A DNA stretch of 57,065 nt from NCBI GenBank assembly GCA_038239305.1, contig JBBSEW010000020.1:1-57065 (forward strand), read 5' to 3'. The notes under the pieces were generated by a model. That model ran no database searches. It was given only the letters and a program-made list of their open reading frames with translations, and had not been told where the DNA came from. The translations under genes were made by a program, and so were the position numbers. The stretch is from JALYUA01 sp038239305. Its GTDB lineage: Bacteria; Acidobacteriota; Thermoanaerobaculia; UBA5066; Gp7-AA6. Shown one piece after another: positions 33,586-42,383 of this stretch (positions within the stretch are counted from its first letter, which is position 1; each line of letters opens with the position of its first letter).

Positions 33586-33651
33586 AACCGATAGCGGAAT
33601 ACCGATAGCGGAATACCGATAACTGAAAACCGATAACTGACAACTGGCGAC
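33586..33651. repeat. Tandem repeats (GGAATACCGATAGC, AACTGAC-type)
   Basis: Copies of a GGAATACCGATA unit pass into CCGATAACTGA and CTGACAACTG units, ending seven bases before the start codon of the SSS transporter gene. No Shine-Dalgarno remains. Confidence 0.75.
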
Positions 33652-33657
33652 TCTCCC

Positions 33658-35091
33658 ATGCCCGCCCTCACCCTCATCCTTCTCCTTGTCTACCTCGCGA
33701 CCATTCTCGCGATCGGCCTTGCGTCGCGCCGGCGCGCCGGACGCACCGAGGCGTCCTATTTCGTCGCCGACCGCAGCCTCAACACGTTCTGGAGCGTCAT
33801 CGGGCTTTCCTCGCTGACGACGGGCGGCTCGACGACGATCGCGCTCGCGGCGTTCGTCTATACGCACGGCGTCTCCGGGTTGTGGCTCGACCTCGCCGGC
33901 GCGCTCGGCCTCCTGGGGCTCGGCCTGTTCCTCGCCCGGCGCGTGCGGCGCGAGGGGGCGATGACGCTGCCCGAGATCGTGGGCCGGTACTACGGCGTGC
34001 GGGCGCGCTTCGCGGCGGCCCTGCTGATCCTCGTCTCGGAGATCGTCTGGTTCGCGCTGCTCATCGAGGGCACGTCGCTCGTCCTCTCCGCCGCGTTCGC
34101 CTGGAACCCCGTCGCCGCGACGGTCGGCTCGACGGCCGTGTTCGTCCTCTACACGTCGCTCGGCGGACAGTTTGCCGTCGTGCGGACGGACCTGGTCCAG
34201 TACTCCCTGATGGTGATCGGGATACCGGGGATCGCGCTCACGTGCGCCCTGATCCGCGTCCCGCGCTTCCCGAGTCTTCCCGCGGGATTCGAGCGGTTCC
34301 CCTTCTCCCCGACGATGCGGCCCGGCGATGTGCTCGCCCTGCTCGTCCTGGTCGGGCTGCCGCACCTCGTCGGCAGCGACGTGTACGCGAAGCTCCTCTC
34401 GAGCCGGGACGAGGCGACGGCGCGCCGTTCGGCGTTCGGAGCAGCCGCCTCGAAAGTCGTGTTCGGCGCGGCGGTCGCGCTGATCGCCCTGGCAGCGCGG
34501 CAGGCGCTCCCTCCGGCCGCGCCGGCCCTGACTCTGCCGCGGGCGATCCTCGCGTTCGTGCCCGCGCCGTTGTCTTCTCTTGTTCTCGTCTGTCTCGTTG
34601 CGACCCTGCAGAGCTCGGCGGACATCGTGCTGCTCTCCGCATCGGCCGTGACCGCACGGGATCTCCTGCCTTTTCTGCCCCTTCTGCGGCGCCGGACCGC
34701 TCCTCTGCCTCGGCCGATGACTCTGCCTCTCGGCGTCACCCGCCTCCTCGCTCCCCTGTTCGGCGGCCTCGGGCTCCTGGTGGCGCTCGCGATGGACCGC
34801 GACGTGGTCGAGACTCTGAAGCTCGGCTATTCGCTCTTCGCGGCCGGGCTCATCCTGCCGGTCCTCGCCGCCTTCCTGCCGGCGCGCTGGTCGCCACCGC
34901 CAGCGGGCGTGATCGCCGCCATGTTCGCCGGAGGAGCTGTGGCAGCGGCGGGACGGTTCTTCCCGGCCTGGACGGGAGCGCGCGATCCCGTGCTGATCGG
35001 AACGGCCGTCAACTTCGCCGTCCTCGCCTTCTCGTTCCTGGCCTCCCGGGGCCGCGGCGCCAGACGCCGTGCGGTATCGTCTCCGCCATGA
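33658..35091 (+). CDS. Sodium:solute symporter (SSS family)
   Basis: A 477-residue inner-membrane symporter with about 13 helices. SSS landmarks are ASYFVADRSLNTFWSVIGLS, TTGGSTTIALAAFVYTHGVS and the sodium-site region LVATLQSSADIVLLSAS. Substrates in this family range from sugars and amino acids to carboxylates; none can be chosen here. The C-terminus is short and basic. The stop overlaps the start of the next gene (ATGA). It is the first gene of a three-gene operon that also encodes a secreted protein and an outer-membrane barrel. Confidence 0.9.
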   Translation: MPALTLILLLVYLATILAIGLASRRRAGRTEASYFVADRSLNTFWSVIGLSSLTTGGSTTIALAAFVYTHGVSGLWLDLAGALGLLGLGLFLARRVRREGAMTLPEIVGRYYGVRARFAAALLILVSEIVWFALLIEGTSLVLSAAFAWNPVAATVGSTAVFVLYTSLGGQFAVVRTDLVQYSLMVIGIPGIALTCALIRVPRFPSLPAGFERFPFSPTMRPGDVLALLVLVGLPHLVGSDVYAKLLSSRDEATARRSAFGAAASKVVFGAAVALIALAARQALPPAAPALTLPRAILAFVPAPLSSLVLVCLVATLQSSADIVLLSASAVTARDLLPFLPLLRRRTAPLPRPMTLPLGVTRLLAPLFGGLGLLVALAMDRDVVETLKLGYSLFAAGLILPVLAAFLPARWSPPPAGVIAAMFAGGAVAAAGRFFPAWTGARDPVLIGTAVNFAVLAFSFLASRGRGARRRAVSSPP

Positions 35092-35966
35092 ACAGGGTTG
35101 CGGGCCGGGCGGCGCTCGTCATCCTGGCCGCGGCCGTGGCTTCGATCGGCCGCGGCGTCCCCGACGAGCCCTTTCCGCCGAAGGGCCGGTACACCAATTC
35201 GGTTCACCTTTACTTCCCCGATCTCGACGCCCGCTTGAATGCGGTGCGGTACGGGCGCTGGCGGGCGCTCGAGATCGCGTGGATCGCGGGCGTCGACCGC
35301 GACCTCGATCCGCGGTTCTCCTCCTATCTGCTCGCGCTTCTGTCCGATCCGCCGCGTTTCGCTCCCGAGGCGGATCGCGTCGCGCCGCGGTTTGCGCGCG
35401 AAGCCGCGCCCGTCTTCCGCGCGCTGCGGTGGGGACAGACATTCGAGCAGCAGGTCATCGACATCCTCGCGTCGACGGACGCCGGCACCGCGAACTCGGC
35501 CGAGCGGATCGACCGCGTGTACGACCTCTACCGCCGGGAGGCATGGTCGCTTTCCGAGCCGGGCGAGCCGGCGCCGATCGGGTCCGTGTTCGAGGCGGCG
35601 CCGGTCTCCGCGCGCATCCTGACGGCCGGCACGCGGCTCTTCGCCTCCGCGGCGGAAGACCTGGCGGCGGCCGACTTCGGCCAGCAGAGATGGCGCGTGC
35701 GCCAGACCGTGCAGGACTTCGACCGCTCCTATGCGTCCGGCCGCCCGGCACCGGAATCGGCATACCGCCAGACCGCGACGGTCCTCACGTCGCGGCATCC
35801 GCGCGCCGCCGCCGCCCTCGACCGCCTGGCGCGCTTCCGGGCGGAAGTCTTCGGGGCGCTCCTTCCCGGCGGGGACGATCTCGGGTCGAGAAAGAAGCGC
35901 GCCGAGCGGCTCCGCGAGGTCGCGCGCCGGTATGGAATCCCATCGGGCGGGATCGATGCGCGCTAG
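35088..35966 (+). CDS. Secreted protein of unknown function in the SSS operon
   Basis: A 292-residue protein with an N-terminal signal (ALVILAAAVASIGRG). The mature part is mostly helical and charged: KGRYTNSVHLYFPDLDARLN, then YGRWRALEIAWIAGVDRDLD, VYDLYRREAWSLSEPG, and a basic C-terminus with DDLGSRKKRAERLREVARRY. I recognise no domain. It overlaps the symporter gene by four bases and the following barrel gene by 11, so the three are translated together. It is probably periplasmic. No catalytic motif or metal site stands out. Confidence 0.78.
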   Translation: MNRVAGRAALVILAAAVASIGRGVPDEPFPPKGRYTNSVHLYFPDLDARLNAVRYGRWRALEIAWIAGVDRDLDPRFSSYLLALLSDPPRFAPEADRVAPRFAREAAPVFRALRWGQTFEQQVIDILASTDAGTANSAERIDRVYDLYRREAWSLSEPGEPAPIGSVFEAAPVSARILTAGTRLFASAAEDLAAADFGQQRWRVRQTVQDFDRSYASGRPAPESAYRQTATVLTSRHPRAAAALDRLARFRAEVFGALLPGGDDLGSRKKRAERLREVARRYGIPSGGIDAR

Positions 35967-36729
35967 GACTCTCGCGGCATTGCTCCTGTGCCTCGCGGCG
36001 AGGGCCGTTCCGGCCCAATTCCTGTCGGACCTCGAGCCGGAGCGGCCGGTCACGATCGAAGACGCCCGGCCGGTCTCGTTTCGCTCGGTGTCGGGCTCGG
36101 CCGACTGGTCGTACACGCTTCGCAAGGGAAGCCTCAACGACTACGGCCCCGGATTCTCGCTGCTCTACGGCGCGGCGCGCGGGCTCGAGGCCGGCGCGGC
36201 GATCCAGTACGTCACGCGGCCCGAGAGGAACGCCGACCGGGGGATCTCATCCGGCGACCTGACACTCCATGCGCTCTACCAGATCGTGGACGAGAGCGCG
36301 ACGCGGCCGGCGATGGCCTTTCGCGCAGGAGTCGAGTTTCCGACCGGGCTCGACTCGAAGGGAACGGACCTGCTGCTCGCCGCGCTGGTGACCCGTTCCT
36401 TCGACTCCTTCCGGGTGCACGCCAACTTCCGATACTCACGCCTCGGAGACGCCAATCCGGAGGAACGCCGGGACCGCTTCGAGGGAGTCGCCGGCACGGA
36501 CTGGATCATGCCGGGCCACCGGGGGCTGACGGACACCCTCCTTCTCGTCGATGCCGCGGTGCGATCCAACCCGGTCATCGGCGCCCGCACGATCCTCCTC
36601 GTCGAAGGGGGCGCCCGCCATCGCCTGGGACCGCAGACCTTTCTCTTCGCCGGCGCCGGCTCAGAAATCACGGGACAGTCGGACCGGGCGAGGCTGAGGC
36701 TCCGGGTCGGGCTGACGCATGTGTATTGA
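35956..36729 (+). CDS. Outer-membrane beta-barrel protein
   Basis: A 257-residue protein with a signal peptide ending RAVPAQ. The remainder shows alternating amphipathic strands (LNDYGPGFSLLYGAARGLEA, SSGDLTLHALYQIVDE, LLLAALVTRSFDSFRVHANF), with turns rich in Gly, Asn and Asp, and ends RLRLRVGLTHVY with a C-terminal aromatic. This is an 8-12-stranded barrel, similar in layout to outer-membrane transporter/MetA-pathway-type proteins. It starts 11 bases before the end of the secreted-protein gene. Together with the SSS symporter the operon spans inner membrane, periplasm and outer membrane. Confidence 0.75.
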   Translation: MRARTLAALLLCLAARAVPAQFLSDLEPERPVTIEDARPVSFRSVSGSADWSYTLRKGSLNDYGPGFSLLYGAARGLEAGAAIQYVTRPERNADRGISSGDLTLHALYQIVDESATRPAMAFRAGVEFPTGLDSKGTDLLLAALVTRSFDSFRVHANFRYSRLGDANPEERRDRFEGVAGTDWIMPGHRGLTDTLLLVDAAVRSNPVIGARTILLVEGGARHRLGPQTFLFAGAGSEITGQSDRARLRLRVGLTHVY

Positions 36730-36744
36730 CGGAAGCGGACACCG

Positions 36745-37031
36745 GGGTCGTTTTCGGTTATCGGTTATCGGTTTTCCGTTCTCGGTCTTGAGCCCGGCGC
36801 CGAGCCGCTGGAGCAGCGGTGAAACGAGCCGCCAACTCTCATTTGTATCGACTCCTGGCTGTCGATTCGGAGACCGGGACGGGTCGGAGTAACAACGGGG
36901 GAACTCATCCCTCGCTGAGAGCTGACGTCCGACGGCTGACAGCTGACAGCTGACAACTGACAACTGACAACTGACAAGCCGAACCGAACACTGATAACTG
37001 ATAACTGATAACTGATAACTGACAACTGATA
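36745..37031. repeat. Long run of heptamer repeats (CTGATAA, CTGACAA, CTGACAG)
   Basis: The 300-base gap between two convergent genes holds GGTTATC units (36755-36775) and then, at 36936-37031, CTGACAG x2, CTGACAA x3 and about five CTGATAA units in a row. The middle (about 36780-36930) shows nothing recognisable. Confidence 0.85.
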
Positions 37032-37035
37032 ACGC

Positions 37036-38196
37036 TCACCGAAACAGCGGCGACTCCTCGAAGCACTCGAACGGAAAGTCCTTCTGGCCGCGCATCGCGC
37101 CGATCTCCCAGTACGACTTCTCGCCCTCCCACTCCCGCACGGGCTGATAGAGAAGCGCATGCGCGTGGCAGTTGTTCGGTCTTTCGAAGAAGACGAGAGC
37201 CAGGCCGGCGATGCGTGTCCCGACCCGGATCTTCGTTGCGTCCGGATATCGCCTCCGGACGACTTCCCCGGGATCGAGCGCCCACGCCTCCGTACCCTGG
37301 CGGCGCAGTTTCTCGATGTCGCCAGCGAAGACCGGCTGGTGGACGAGCCCCCAGTACGCGAGCTCGACGTCCGCCCGATCGGCCGACCAGGCTTCCTCGG
37401 GAGTGTCCGTCGCGATCCGGAAGCGGCTCTCGCCGAAGACGAACGTCGTGCGAAGCGTAAAGCTCCGGTAGCGCGCGGGAAGCTCGCGGTTGACGAACGT
37501 ATCCACCGCGAGGCGCCGCTCGATTCCGTTCGGATCGACCGAGACGCTCACCGAAACGCGCGGCAGCGCGACGGAGAACGTCGTCTCGAGCTTTCCGCGC
37601 ACGAGACGGTACGTGTACGTTTCGTTCAAGCCCGAGTCGCCGGGATGAAGCATCTGGAAGACGACCTGCGGCCGGTCGTCATATCGGAACCGGATACTGC
37701 GGAACTGCACGAGCTGGTCACAGGTCGAGAGATCGTCGCTTTGGCCGCAGCGCAGCGGGACGTGGGCCACGAAGAGGGGATGCCACTCGTCGCCGGTCTT
37801 CTTCATGATGGCGAGCAGCGGGCTCTCGAATGGCAGGCGGAACCGCGACACGAATCCGACCGCCGGCACGTCGTCGGGAAGTTTCTGCACCGTGCCGATG
37901 CCGTCGACCAGAAACTCCGACACCCCGTCGCGATCGAGGTCGACCTCTTCCACGCGGAGGAGCCGCGAGAACGAGATTTCCTTGCTCTGGAAACGGGTCA
38001 CGCGCTCGAGCGACACCCCGCCCTTGCGCGAGCGCTCGATGAGGGGCGGGGGCTGGGGCGTCGGGATGGGCGTTGCGGTCGGCTTCGGGGCCGCCGGGCG
38101 TGCAGGAGGAAGGGCGGTGACGGACCCGGCCGCCGCGCCCAGCAGAAGGGCGGCCGCCGCGACTCGAACAAACCGTGAGCAAAGAACACGGGCCAT
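37036..38196 (-). CDS. Secreted hypothetical protein with Pro-rich linker
   Basis: A 386-residue exported protein of unknown function. The signal peptide (VRVAAAALLLGAAAGSVTAL) is followed by a linker of Pro, Ala and Thr (residues 30-52), then a globular region starting RSRKGGVSLERVTRFQSKEI. VDLDRDGVSEFLVDGIGT resembles an integrin/EF-type Asp-rich repeat. The C-terminal part is mixed alpha/beta (RYPDATKIRVGTRIAGLALV) and ends FECFEESPLFR; Cys pairs could form disulfides. The start at 38196 follows GAGG with eight bases. It is convergent with the outer-membrane gene across the heptamer repeats. Confidence 0.7.
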   Translation of the reverse strand: MARVLCSRFVRVAAAALLLGAAAGSVTALPPARPAAPKPTATPIPTPQPPPLIERSRKGGVSLERVTRFQSKEISFSRLLRVEEVDLDRDGVSEFLVDGIGTVQKLPDDVPAVGFVSRFRLPFESPLLAIMKKTGDEWHPLFVAHVPLRCGQSDDLSTCDQLVQFRSIRFRYDDRPQVVFQMLHPGDSGLNETYTYRLVRGKLETTFSVALPRVSVSVSVDPNGIERRLAVDTFVNRELPARYRSFTLRTTFVFGESRFRIATDTPEEAWSADRADVELAYWGLVHQPVFAGDIEKLRRQGTEAWALDPGEVVRRRYPDATKIRVGTRIAGLALVFFERPNNCHAHALLYQPVREWEGEKSYWEIGAMRGQKDFPFECFEESPLFR

Positions 38197-38336
38197 CTCG
38201 GACGCCTCGCTTTTCCCGCCGCGGGCTCGTCTTCTACCCGCCGCGATTCGGGCTCATTCTGCGGCTTCGCACGACGTTCCACAATCCTTGAATCCTCCCG
38301 GGAATGCTTCCGTCGGAAAAGGAGCGCGAACTCCCG

Positions 38337-38342
38337 TAAAAT
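38337..38342 (+). promoter_or_regulatory. -10 element of the amidohydrolase gene, possible leaderless start
   Basis: TAAAAT lies nine bases before the TTG start, with no Shine-Dalgarno in between. Confidence 0.45.
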
Positions 38343-38351
38343 CAACCCGCT

Positions 38352-39197
38352 TTGCGCGTCTTCGACTGTCACATCCACGTTCAGCCCTGGCGGGATATGC
38401 ACCCCGCCGCGGCGGCCGTGATGACCGGCGGAAGAAACGACGTCGAGCGCATCCATGAGGCCATGGACGATCCCGAGAAGCTCCTGGCGATCCTCGACCA
38501 GGAGGGAATCGAGCGGGCCGCGCTCGTCAACTACACGGCACCCGAGATCATCGGCTTCCAGGCATCGGTCAACGAATGGGTGGCGCGGTTCGTCCGCAGC
38601 CATGCCGACCGGCTCGTTGCCGTCGGCTCCGTCCATCCGCACGAGACGCCGGGAGCCGCGGCGCGGACGGCCTACCTGATCGAGGAGCTCGGAATTCGAA
38701 TCCTCAAAGTCCATCCTCCCCACCAGCTCTTCGCCGCCAACGCATATCGGGACGGCGACGAAGCACTCCGGCAGATTTACGCGACGGCGGAGCGCAGCGG
38801 GACGCCGGTCATGATCCACACGGGGACTTCCGTCTTCCCGGGCGCCCGCAACCGCTTCGCCGACCCCATGGCGGCGGACGACGTCGCCATCGATTTTCCG
38901 AAGCTCCCGATTCTCCTCGCCCACGCCGGACGACCGCTCTTCATGCCGACGGCGATGTTCCTCGCCCGCCGCCATCCGAACGTGTACCTCGAGCTCTCGG
39001 GAATCCCTCCGAAGAAGCTCCTCGAGTATCTTCCGCGGCTCGAGGAGCTGGCCGACAAGTGCATCTGGGGAACCGACTGGCCGAGCCCGGGCGTCACGTC
39101 GATGCGGAAGAATGTCGAGGACTTCCAGGCGCTGCCCATTTCCGACGACGCCAAGCGCAAGATCCTCTGGGACAATGGAGCGAGGCTCATCCGTTGA
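38352..39197 (+). CDS. Metal-dependent amidohydrolase (amidohydrolase-2, TIM barrel)
   Basis: A 281-residue single-domain TIM-barrel hydrolase or decarboxylase. The start is a TTG at 38352; it must be used because the metal motif DCHIH lies at residues 5-9 and no ATG precedes it in frame. Other ligands or landmarks are MIHTGTSVFPG, LLAHAGRP and IWGTDWPSPG, with the Asp of GTDW as the catalytic or metal residue. The family includes ACMSD-like decarboxylases and lactonases. The substrate is not predictable from context; a 3-hydroxyacyl-CoA dehydrogenase gene follows after 128 bases that include a repeat. Confidence 0.85.
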   Translation: MRVFDCHIHVQPWRDMHPAAAAVMTGGRNDVERIHEAMDDPEKLLAILDQEGIERAALVNYTAPEIIGFQASVNEWVARFVRSHADRLVAVGSVHPHETPGAAARTAYLIEELGIRILKVHPPHQLFAANAYRDGDEALRQIYATAERSGTPVMIHTGTSVFPGARNRFADPMAADDVAIDFPKLPILLAHAGRPLFMPTAMFLARRHPNVYLELSGIPPKKLLEYLPRLEELADKCIWGTDWPSPGVTSMRKNVEDFQALPISDDAKRKILWDNGARLIR

Positions 39198-39198
39198 T

Positions 39199-39241
39199 CG
39201 GCGCGTCGGCGCGTCGGTTCGTCGGCTCGTCGGCTCGTCAG
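39199..39241. repeat. Octa/nonamer repeat (CGTCGGCT)
   Basis: About five head-to-tail copies of a GCGTCGGC/CTCGTCGG unit begin immediately after the amidohydrolase stop codon; a shorter run of CAGCTGA units follows at 39282-39303 before the next gene. Confidence 0.75.
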
Positions 39242-39325
39242 GCGGAGAGAAACCCGCCTCCCGAGAGCCGAGAGAACCGACAGCTGACAGCTGAAAGCTG
39301 AAGGCATAGAGGGAAAGCAGGACGC

Positions 39326-40192
39326 ATGAGAGATTCCCTTCTGGTCGTGGGCGGCGGCACCATGGGCCGCGGCATCGCGGGCCTGTGTGCGCTCTCGGGA
39401 TTTGAGACCGCCGTTGCGGAGGCGAACCCCGCCGCGCGCGAGAGCCTGAAGGGCCAGATCGAGGGCTCCTGGAAGCGGGCGGTCGAAGCGGGCAAGCTCG
39501 ATCGCGACACGGTCCGCGAGGCGGCCGGCCGGCTCCGGACGGTCGAGCGGCTGGACGAGGCAGCCGGGGCTTCGATCGTTCTCGAAGCCGTTCCGGAGTC
39601 CCGGGAGCTCAAGGAAAAGGTCTTCCGCGCGATCGAGGAGGCGTGCCCCGCGGCCCGGCTCCTCGGCACGAACACGTCCTCTCTCTCGATTTCGGCGATT
39701 GCCCGCGCGACCTCCCGGCCGGCCCGCGTTCTCGGCATCCACTTCTTCAATCCCGTCGCCGCGATGCCACTCGTCGAGATCGTGTATGCGCCGGAGACGG
39801 CTCCCGAGACCATCGCCGCCGGCGAGGCGTTCGCCGCGGCACTCGGCAAGAAAACCATTCGCGTCCGGGACGCCCCGGGTTTTGCCACCTCACGGCTCGG
39901 AGTGGCGCTGGGGCTCGAAGCGATGCGGATGGTCGAGGCGGGGATCGCCAGCGCGGAGGACATCGACCGGGCGATGGAGCTCGGATACGGACATCGCATG
40001 GGCCCGCTCAAGACGAGCGATCTCGTCGGCCTCGACGTCCGGCTGGCGATCGCCGAGGCTCTTGCCGCAGAGCTCGACCCGATCCGATTTGCCCCGCCGG
40101 AGATCCTCCGCCGGCTCGTGCGCGAGGGGCACACGGGGCGCAAGTCGGGACGGGGGTTTTATGAGTGGAAGGAGGGGAAGGGCAAGGACTGA
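39326..40192 (+). CDS. 3-hydroxyacyl-CoA dehydrogenase (3-hydroxybutyryl-CoA dehydrogenase type)
   Basis: A 288-residue NAD-dependent dehydrogenase that oxidises or forms 3-hydroxyacyl-CoA in fatty-acid or butyrate metabolism. The Rossmann motif VVGGGTMGRGIAG is at residues 7-19. The substrate domain has the catalytic His and Asn in GIHFFNPVAAMPLVEIV and the C-terminal dimerisation block GPLKTSDLVGLDVRL. The end, SGRGFYEWKEG, matches stand-alone PaaH/Hbd proteins in length and sequence. No beta-oxidation partner is next to it. The gene lies between repeat-rich gaps. Confidence 0.92.
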   Translation: MRDSLLVVGGGTMGRGIAGLCALSGFETAVAEANPAARESLKGQIEGSWKRAVEAGKLDRDTVREAAGRLRTVERLDEAAGASIVLEAVPESRELKEKVFRAIEEACPAARLLGTNTSSLSISAIARATSRPARVLGIHFFNPVAAMPLVEIVYAPETAPETIAAGEAFAAALGKKTIRVRDAPGFATSRLGVALGLEAMRMVEAGIASAEDIDRAMELGYGHRMGPLKTSDLVGLDVRLAIAEALAAELDPIRFAPPEILRRLVREGHTGRKSGRGFYEWKEGKGKD

Positions 40193-40235
40193 TCGCTGAT
40201 GGGGGGGGTCAGTTTTCGGGATCAATCGGACGATC

Positions 40236-40428
40236 CAGCGAGAATCGGGTGATCGGGTGATCGGGTGATCAAGCGGGGAATCGGGTGATCGGAGAATCGG
40301 AGAATCGGAGGGGAAAAAAAGAGGCGCCCCTCAGGCCGGCCCTGCCCCGCCGGAAAAGGAGGTCGACAGATCTCTGATCCGGAGCATGGCCTTTCGTTTC
40401 CCGTTTCCCGTTTCCCGTTTCCCGGCTC
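40236..40428. repeat. Octamer (GATCGGGT) and heptamer (TTTCCCG) repeats
   Basis: About four GATCGGGT units (40240-40270) pass into GAATCGGA units (to 40312). A REP-like half-element lies near 40326 and four TTTCCCG units at 40395-40427, ending near the DUF4149 stop codon. No gene is supported here. Confidence 0.8.
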
Positions 40429-40441
40429 CCTTATGCCGCGG

Positions 40442-41089
40442 CTAGATATCCGAGAGGTCCAGGAGCTTCGGGATCGGGGGTCTCGCGGCGGCGGGCACGG
40501 GGACGGGCGCCGACCGGTCCCGCCGGGCTGCCAGGATCCGGGCCGTCACGATCAGGACCACGACCGCCACCGCGATGTCCGCGGCGAAGAAGGATGTCGA
40601 AAGGCGGTGGTATCGAGCGAGGAGCACGCGAGCGGGATCGGCGGCCGGCAGGTTGTCGATCAGGCCCGGAGCATCGGCGCGGATCTTGTCGATCGGCGGG
40701 ATCAGGAGCTTCTCGGTCACGAACGCGGCGATGATCCCGAGCACCGGGCCGCGGGTCAGAAGGGAGCGGGCAAGCCGGGTCGCGGCGCACCAGCGCCCGA
40801 GAAGCCACGACGTGACGAACAGGATGGCGAAGCCTGCTTCGAGAAACCAGCAGGCCCGCGTCAGGATCGGGCTCTGCAGCGCTCCGGCCATGTCGCGCGT
40901 CGGCAGGATCTTGAAGACCCAGGGCGCCACCGCGGCCCCGAAAAAGACCGGGGGGCCAAGAGTCAGGGCGAGCGCCAGGAAGTGAAGGGCCAGGACCCAG
41001 GCGAGCAGACTCGCGGACGGCGCTCCGGAGACGGCGGTTCCCGGGGCAGGAGATCCCGAGGTTACGGAAGAAGACGCGCGGAAACGCAT
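40442..41089 (-). CDS. DUF4149-type membrane protein
   Basis: A 215-residue protein with four membrane helices (LLAWVLALHFLALALTLGPP, WFLEAGFAILFVTSWLLGRW, GPVLGIIAAFVTEKLLIPPI, FAADIAVAVVVLIVTARILA) and hydrophilic ends. The second loop PWVFKILPTRDMAGALQSPI fits the DUF4149/TMEM205-like family. Function unknown. It lies 15 bases downstream of mqnD on the same strand and is almost certainly co-transcribed with it, which hints at a membrane process but does not prove one. Confidence 0.75.
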   Translation of the reverse strand: MRFRASSSVTSGSPAPGTAVSGAPSASLLAWVLALHFLALALTLGPPVFFGAAVAPWVFKILPTRDMAGALQSPILTRACWFLEAGFAILFVTSWLLGRWCAATRLARSLLTRGPVLGIIAAFVTEKLLIPPIDKIRADAPGLIDNLPAADPARVLLARYHRLSTSFFAADIAVAVVVLIVTARILAARRDRSAPVPVPAAARPPIPKLLDLSDI

Positions 41090-41104
41090 GCGGTCTCGGT
41101 CTCC

Positions 41105-41959
41105 CTAACCGGCGGGCTCGGACGCGTACTCGGCGGTGACCGCGGGCACGAGGCCGGCCGCGTGGGCGCGATCGAGCAGGAGCTGCACGGCCCGCCTGCC
41201 TTCCGGACCGTACGAGCGGGTCCACTCGTTGACGTACATGCCGACGAACCGGTCCGCCTTCGCAGGATCGAGTCCGCGGGCGTACTGCATGGCATGAGTG
41301 AGCGCCGCCTCGCGGTGCGCGAGGCCGTATTCGATCGATCGGGAGAGCGCCCGGGAGATCCGGCCCACCCGTTCCTCCCCCAGGTCCCGGCGGACGACGT
41401 TGCCGCCGAGCGGCAGGGGAAGTCCGGTCTCCGACTTCCACCAGACGCCGAGATCGACGACCTCCGTCAGGCCTTCCTCGGCGAACGTGAGCTGGCCCTC
41501 GTGGATGAGGACTCCGGCTTCGATCTCGCCGTCGCGCACGCCTTCGAGGATGGTGTCGAAGGGGCGGAGGACCGTGGAAACGCCAGGGGCCCACAGCGCG
41601 AGAGCGAGCGCGGCGGTGGTTCGAGCGCCGGGGGACGCCACGACGACCCGACCCGACGCGATCTCGTCCCGGGTCACCGGACGGCGCGCCACGACGACGG
41701 GGCCGTAGCCATCTCCGAAGGATGCCCCGTGCGGCAGGAGGAGGTACCGGTCGGCCAGGAAGGCGTAGGCGTGGAAGGAGACGGCCGTGACGGCAAGCTC
41801 CCCCGCCGAGGCGCGCTTGTTCAGGGACTCGATGTCGGAGAGCTCGTGGATAAACGAGAGACCCTCGGTGTCGACGAGCTTTTCGGCGAGCGCGTAGAAC
41901 ATGAACGCGTCGTCGGAGTCGGGGCTGTGGGCGACGGTAATGCGGTCGGCTTCATTCAC
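41105..41959 (-). CDS. mqnD: 1,4-dihydroxy-6-naphthoate synthase MqnD (futalosine pathway)
   Basis: A 284-residue enzyme of the futalosine route to menaquinone. It converts cyclic de-hypoxanthinyl futalosine to 1,4-dihydroxy-6-naphthoate. The signature AHSPDSDDAFMFYALAE is at residues 10-26, followed by SFHAYAFLADRYLLLPHGAS, SPGARTTAALAL and LIHEGQLTFAEEGL. The fold is like a periplasmic binding protein. The start is the GTG at 41959. A TAGAAT -10-like hexamer lies six bases upstream and there is no Shine-Dalgarno, so the mRNA may be leaderless. Menaquinol is the expected electron donor for the alternative complex III encoded at 13.9-21.6 kb. Confidence 0.93.
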   Translation of the reverse strand: MNEADRITVAHSPDSDDAFMFYALAEKLVDTEGLSFIHELSDIESLNKRASAGELAVTAVSFHAYAFLADRYLLLPHGASFGDGYGPVVVARRPVTRDEIASGRVVVASPGARTTAALALALWAPGVSTVLRPFDTILEGVRDGEIEAGVLIHEGQLTFAEEGLTEVVDLGVWWKSETGLPLPLGGNVVRRDLGEERVGRISRALSRSIEYGLAHREAALTHAMQYARGLDPAKADRFVGMYVNEWTRSYGPEGRRAVQLLLDRAHAAGLVPAVTAEYASEPAG

Positions 41960-41965
41960 GCGGCG

Positions 41966-41971
41966 ATTCTA
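41966..41971 (-). promoter_or_regulatory. -10 element of mqnD, possible leaderless start
   Basis: TAGAAT on the minus strand (five of six consensus bases) ends six bases before the GTG start codon. Confidence 0.45.
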
Positions 41972-42294
41972 TTCTGAGGGAGTCGCCGCGCGCGTTCGAT
42001 CCGCCTCTCTCCGCCAGTCACCGCCTCTCCCCGCCTTTCTCCGCCTTCACTGCCTTTCTCCGCCGCACGATCTTCGGACGTCCGTCCGTCTCACGGTCGG
42101 TGGAGCACTCGCGGGAACTCATCCGATCGACGATGCACGGGAGCACGCGCCGCCGAATTCGAGACGGAGCGAGGGCGCCGGGAGAAGAGGAGAGCGGAAA
42201 AAATCTGGCGCGGCGGGAACGGGAGAGGTGCCGAGAGCGGTCGACGCGAAGTGCGCCGACCCGCGACCGATCACCGGAAATCGTGACCTCGCGC

Positions 42295-42323
42295 TTGACT
42301 TCCGGGAGCCAGACCGCGAGAAT
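42295..42323 (+). promoter_or_regulatory. Sigma70-type promoter upstream of the lysine-rich microprotein
   Basis: TTGACT (42295-42300) and GAGAAT (42318-42323) have a 17-base spacer; matches are 5 of 6 and 4 of 6. The region downstream turns abruptly AT-rich and holds a 14-base palindrome CAAAACAAGTTTTG (42327-42340) at the likely transcription start. Bases 41972-42294 show no gene. Confidence 0.55.
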
Positions 42324-42383
42324 GAACAAAACAAGTTTTGCAAGAAATATTTGTTGTAACTCGTGAGGAAACTTCTAAAATGA

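Noticed and set aside
36936..37031. Minisatellite read as CRISPR or origin iterons
   Set aside because: Units are 7 bases, perfect and without spacers; no DnaA boxes or replication gene are nearby.
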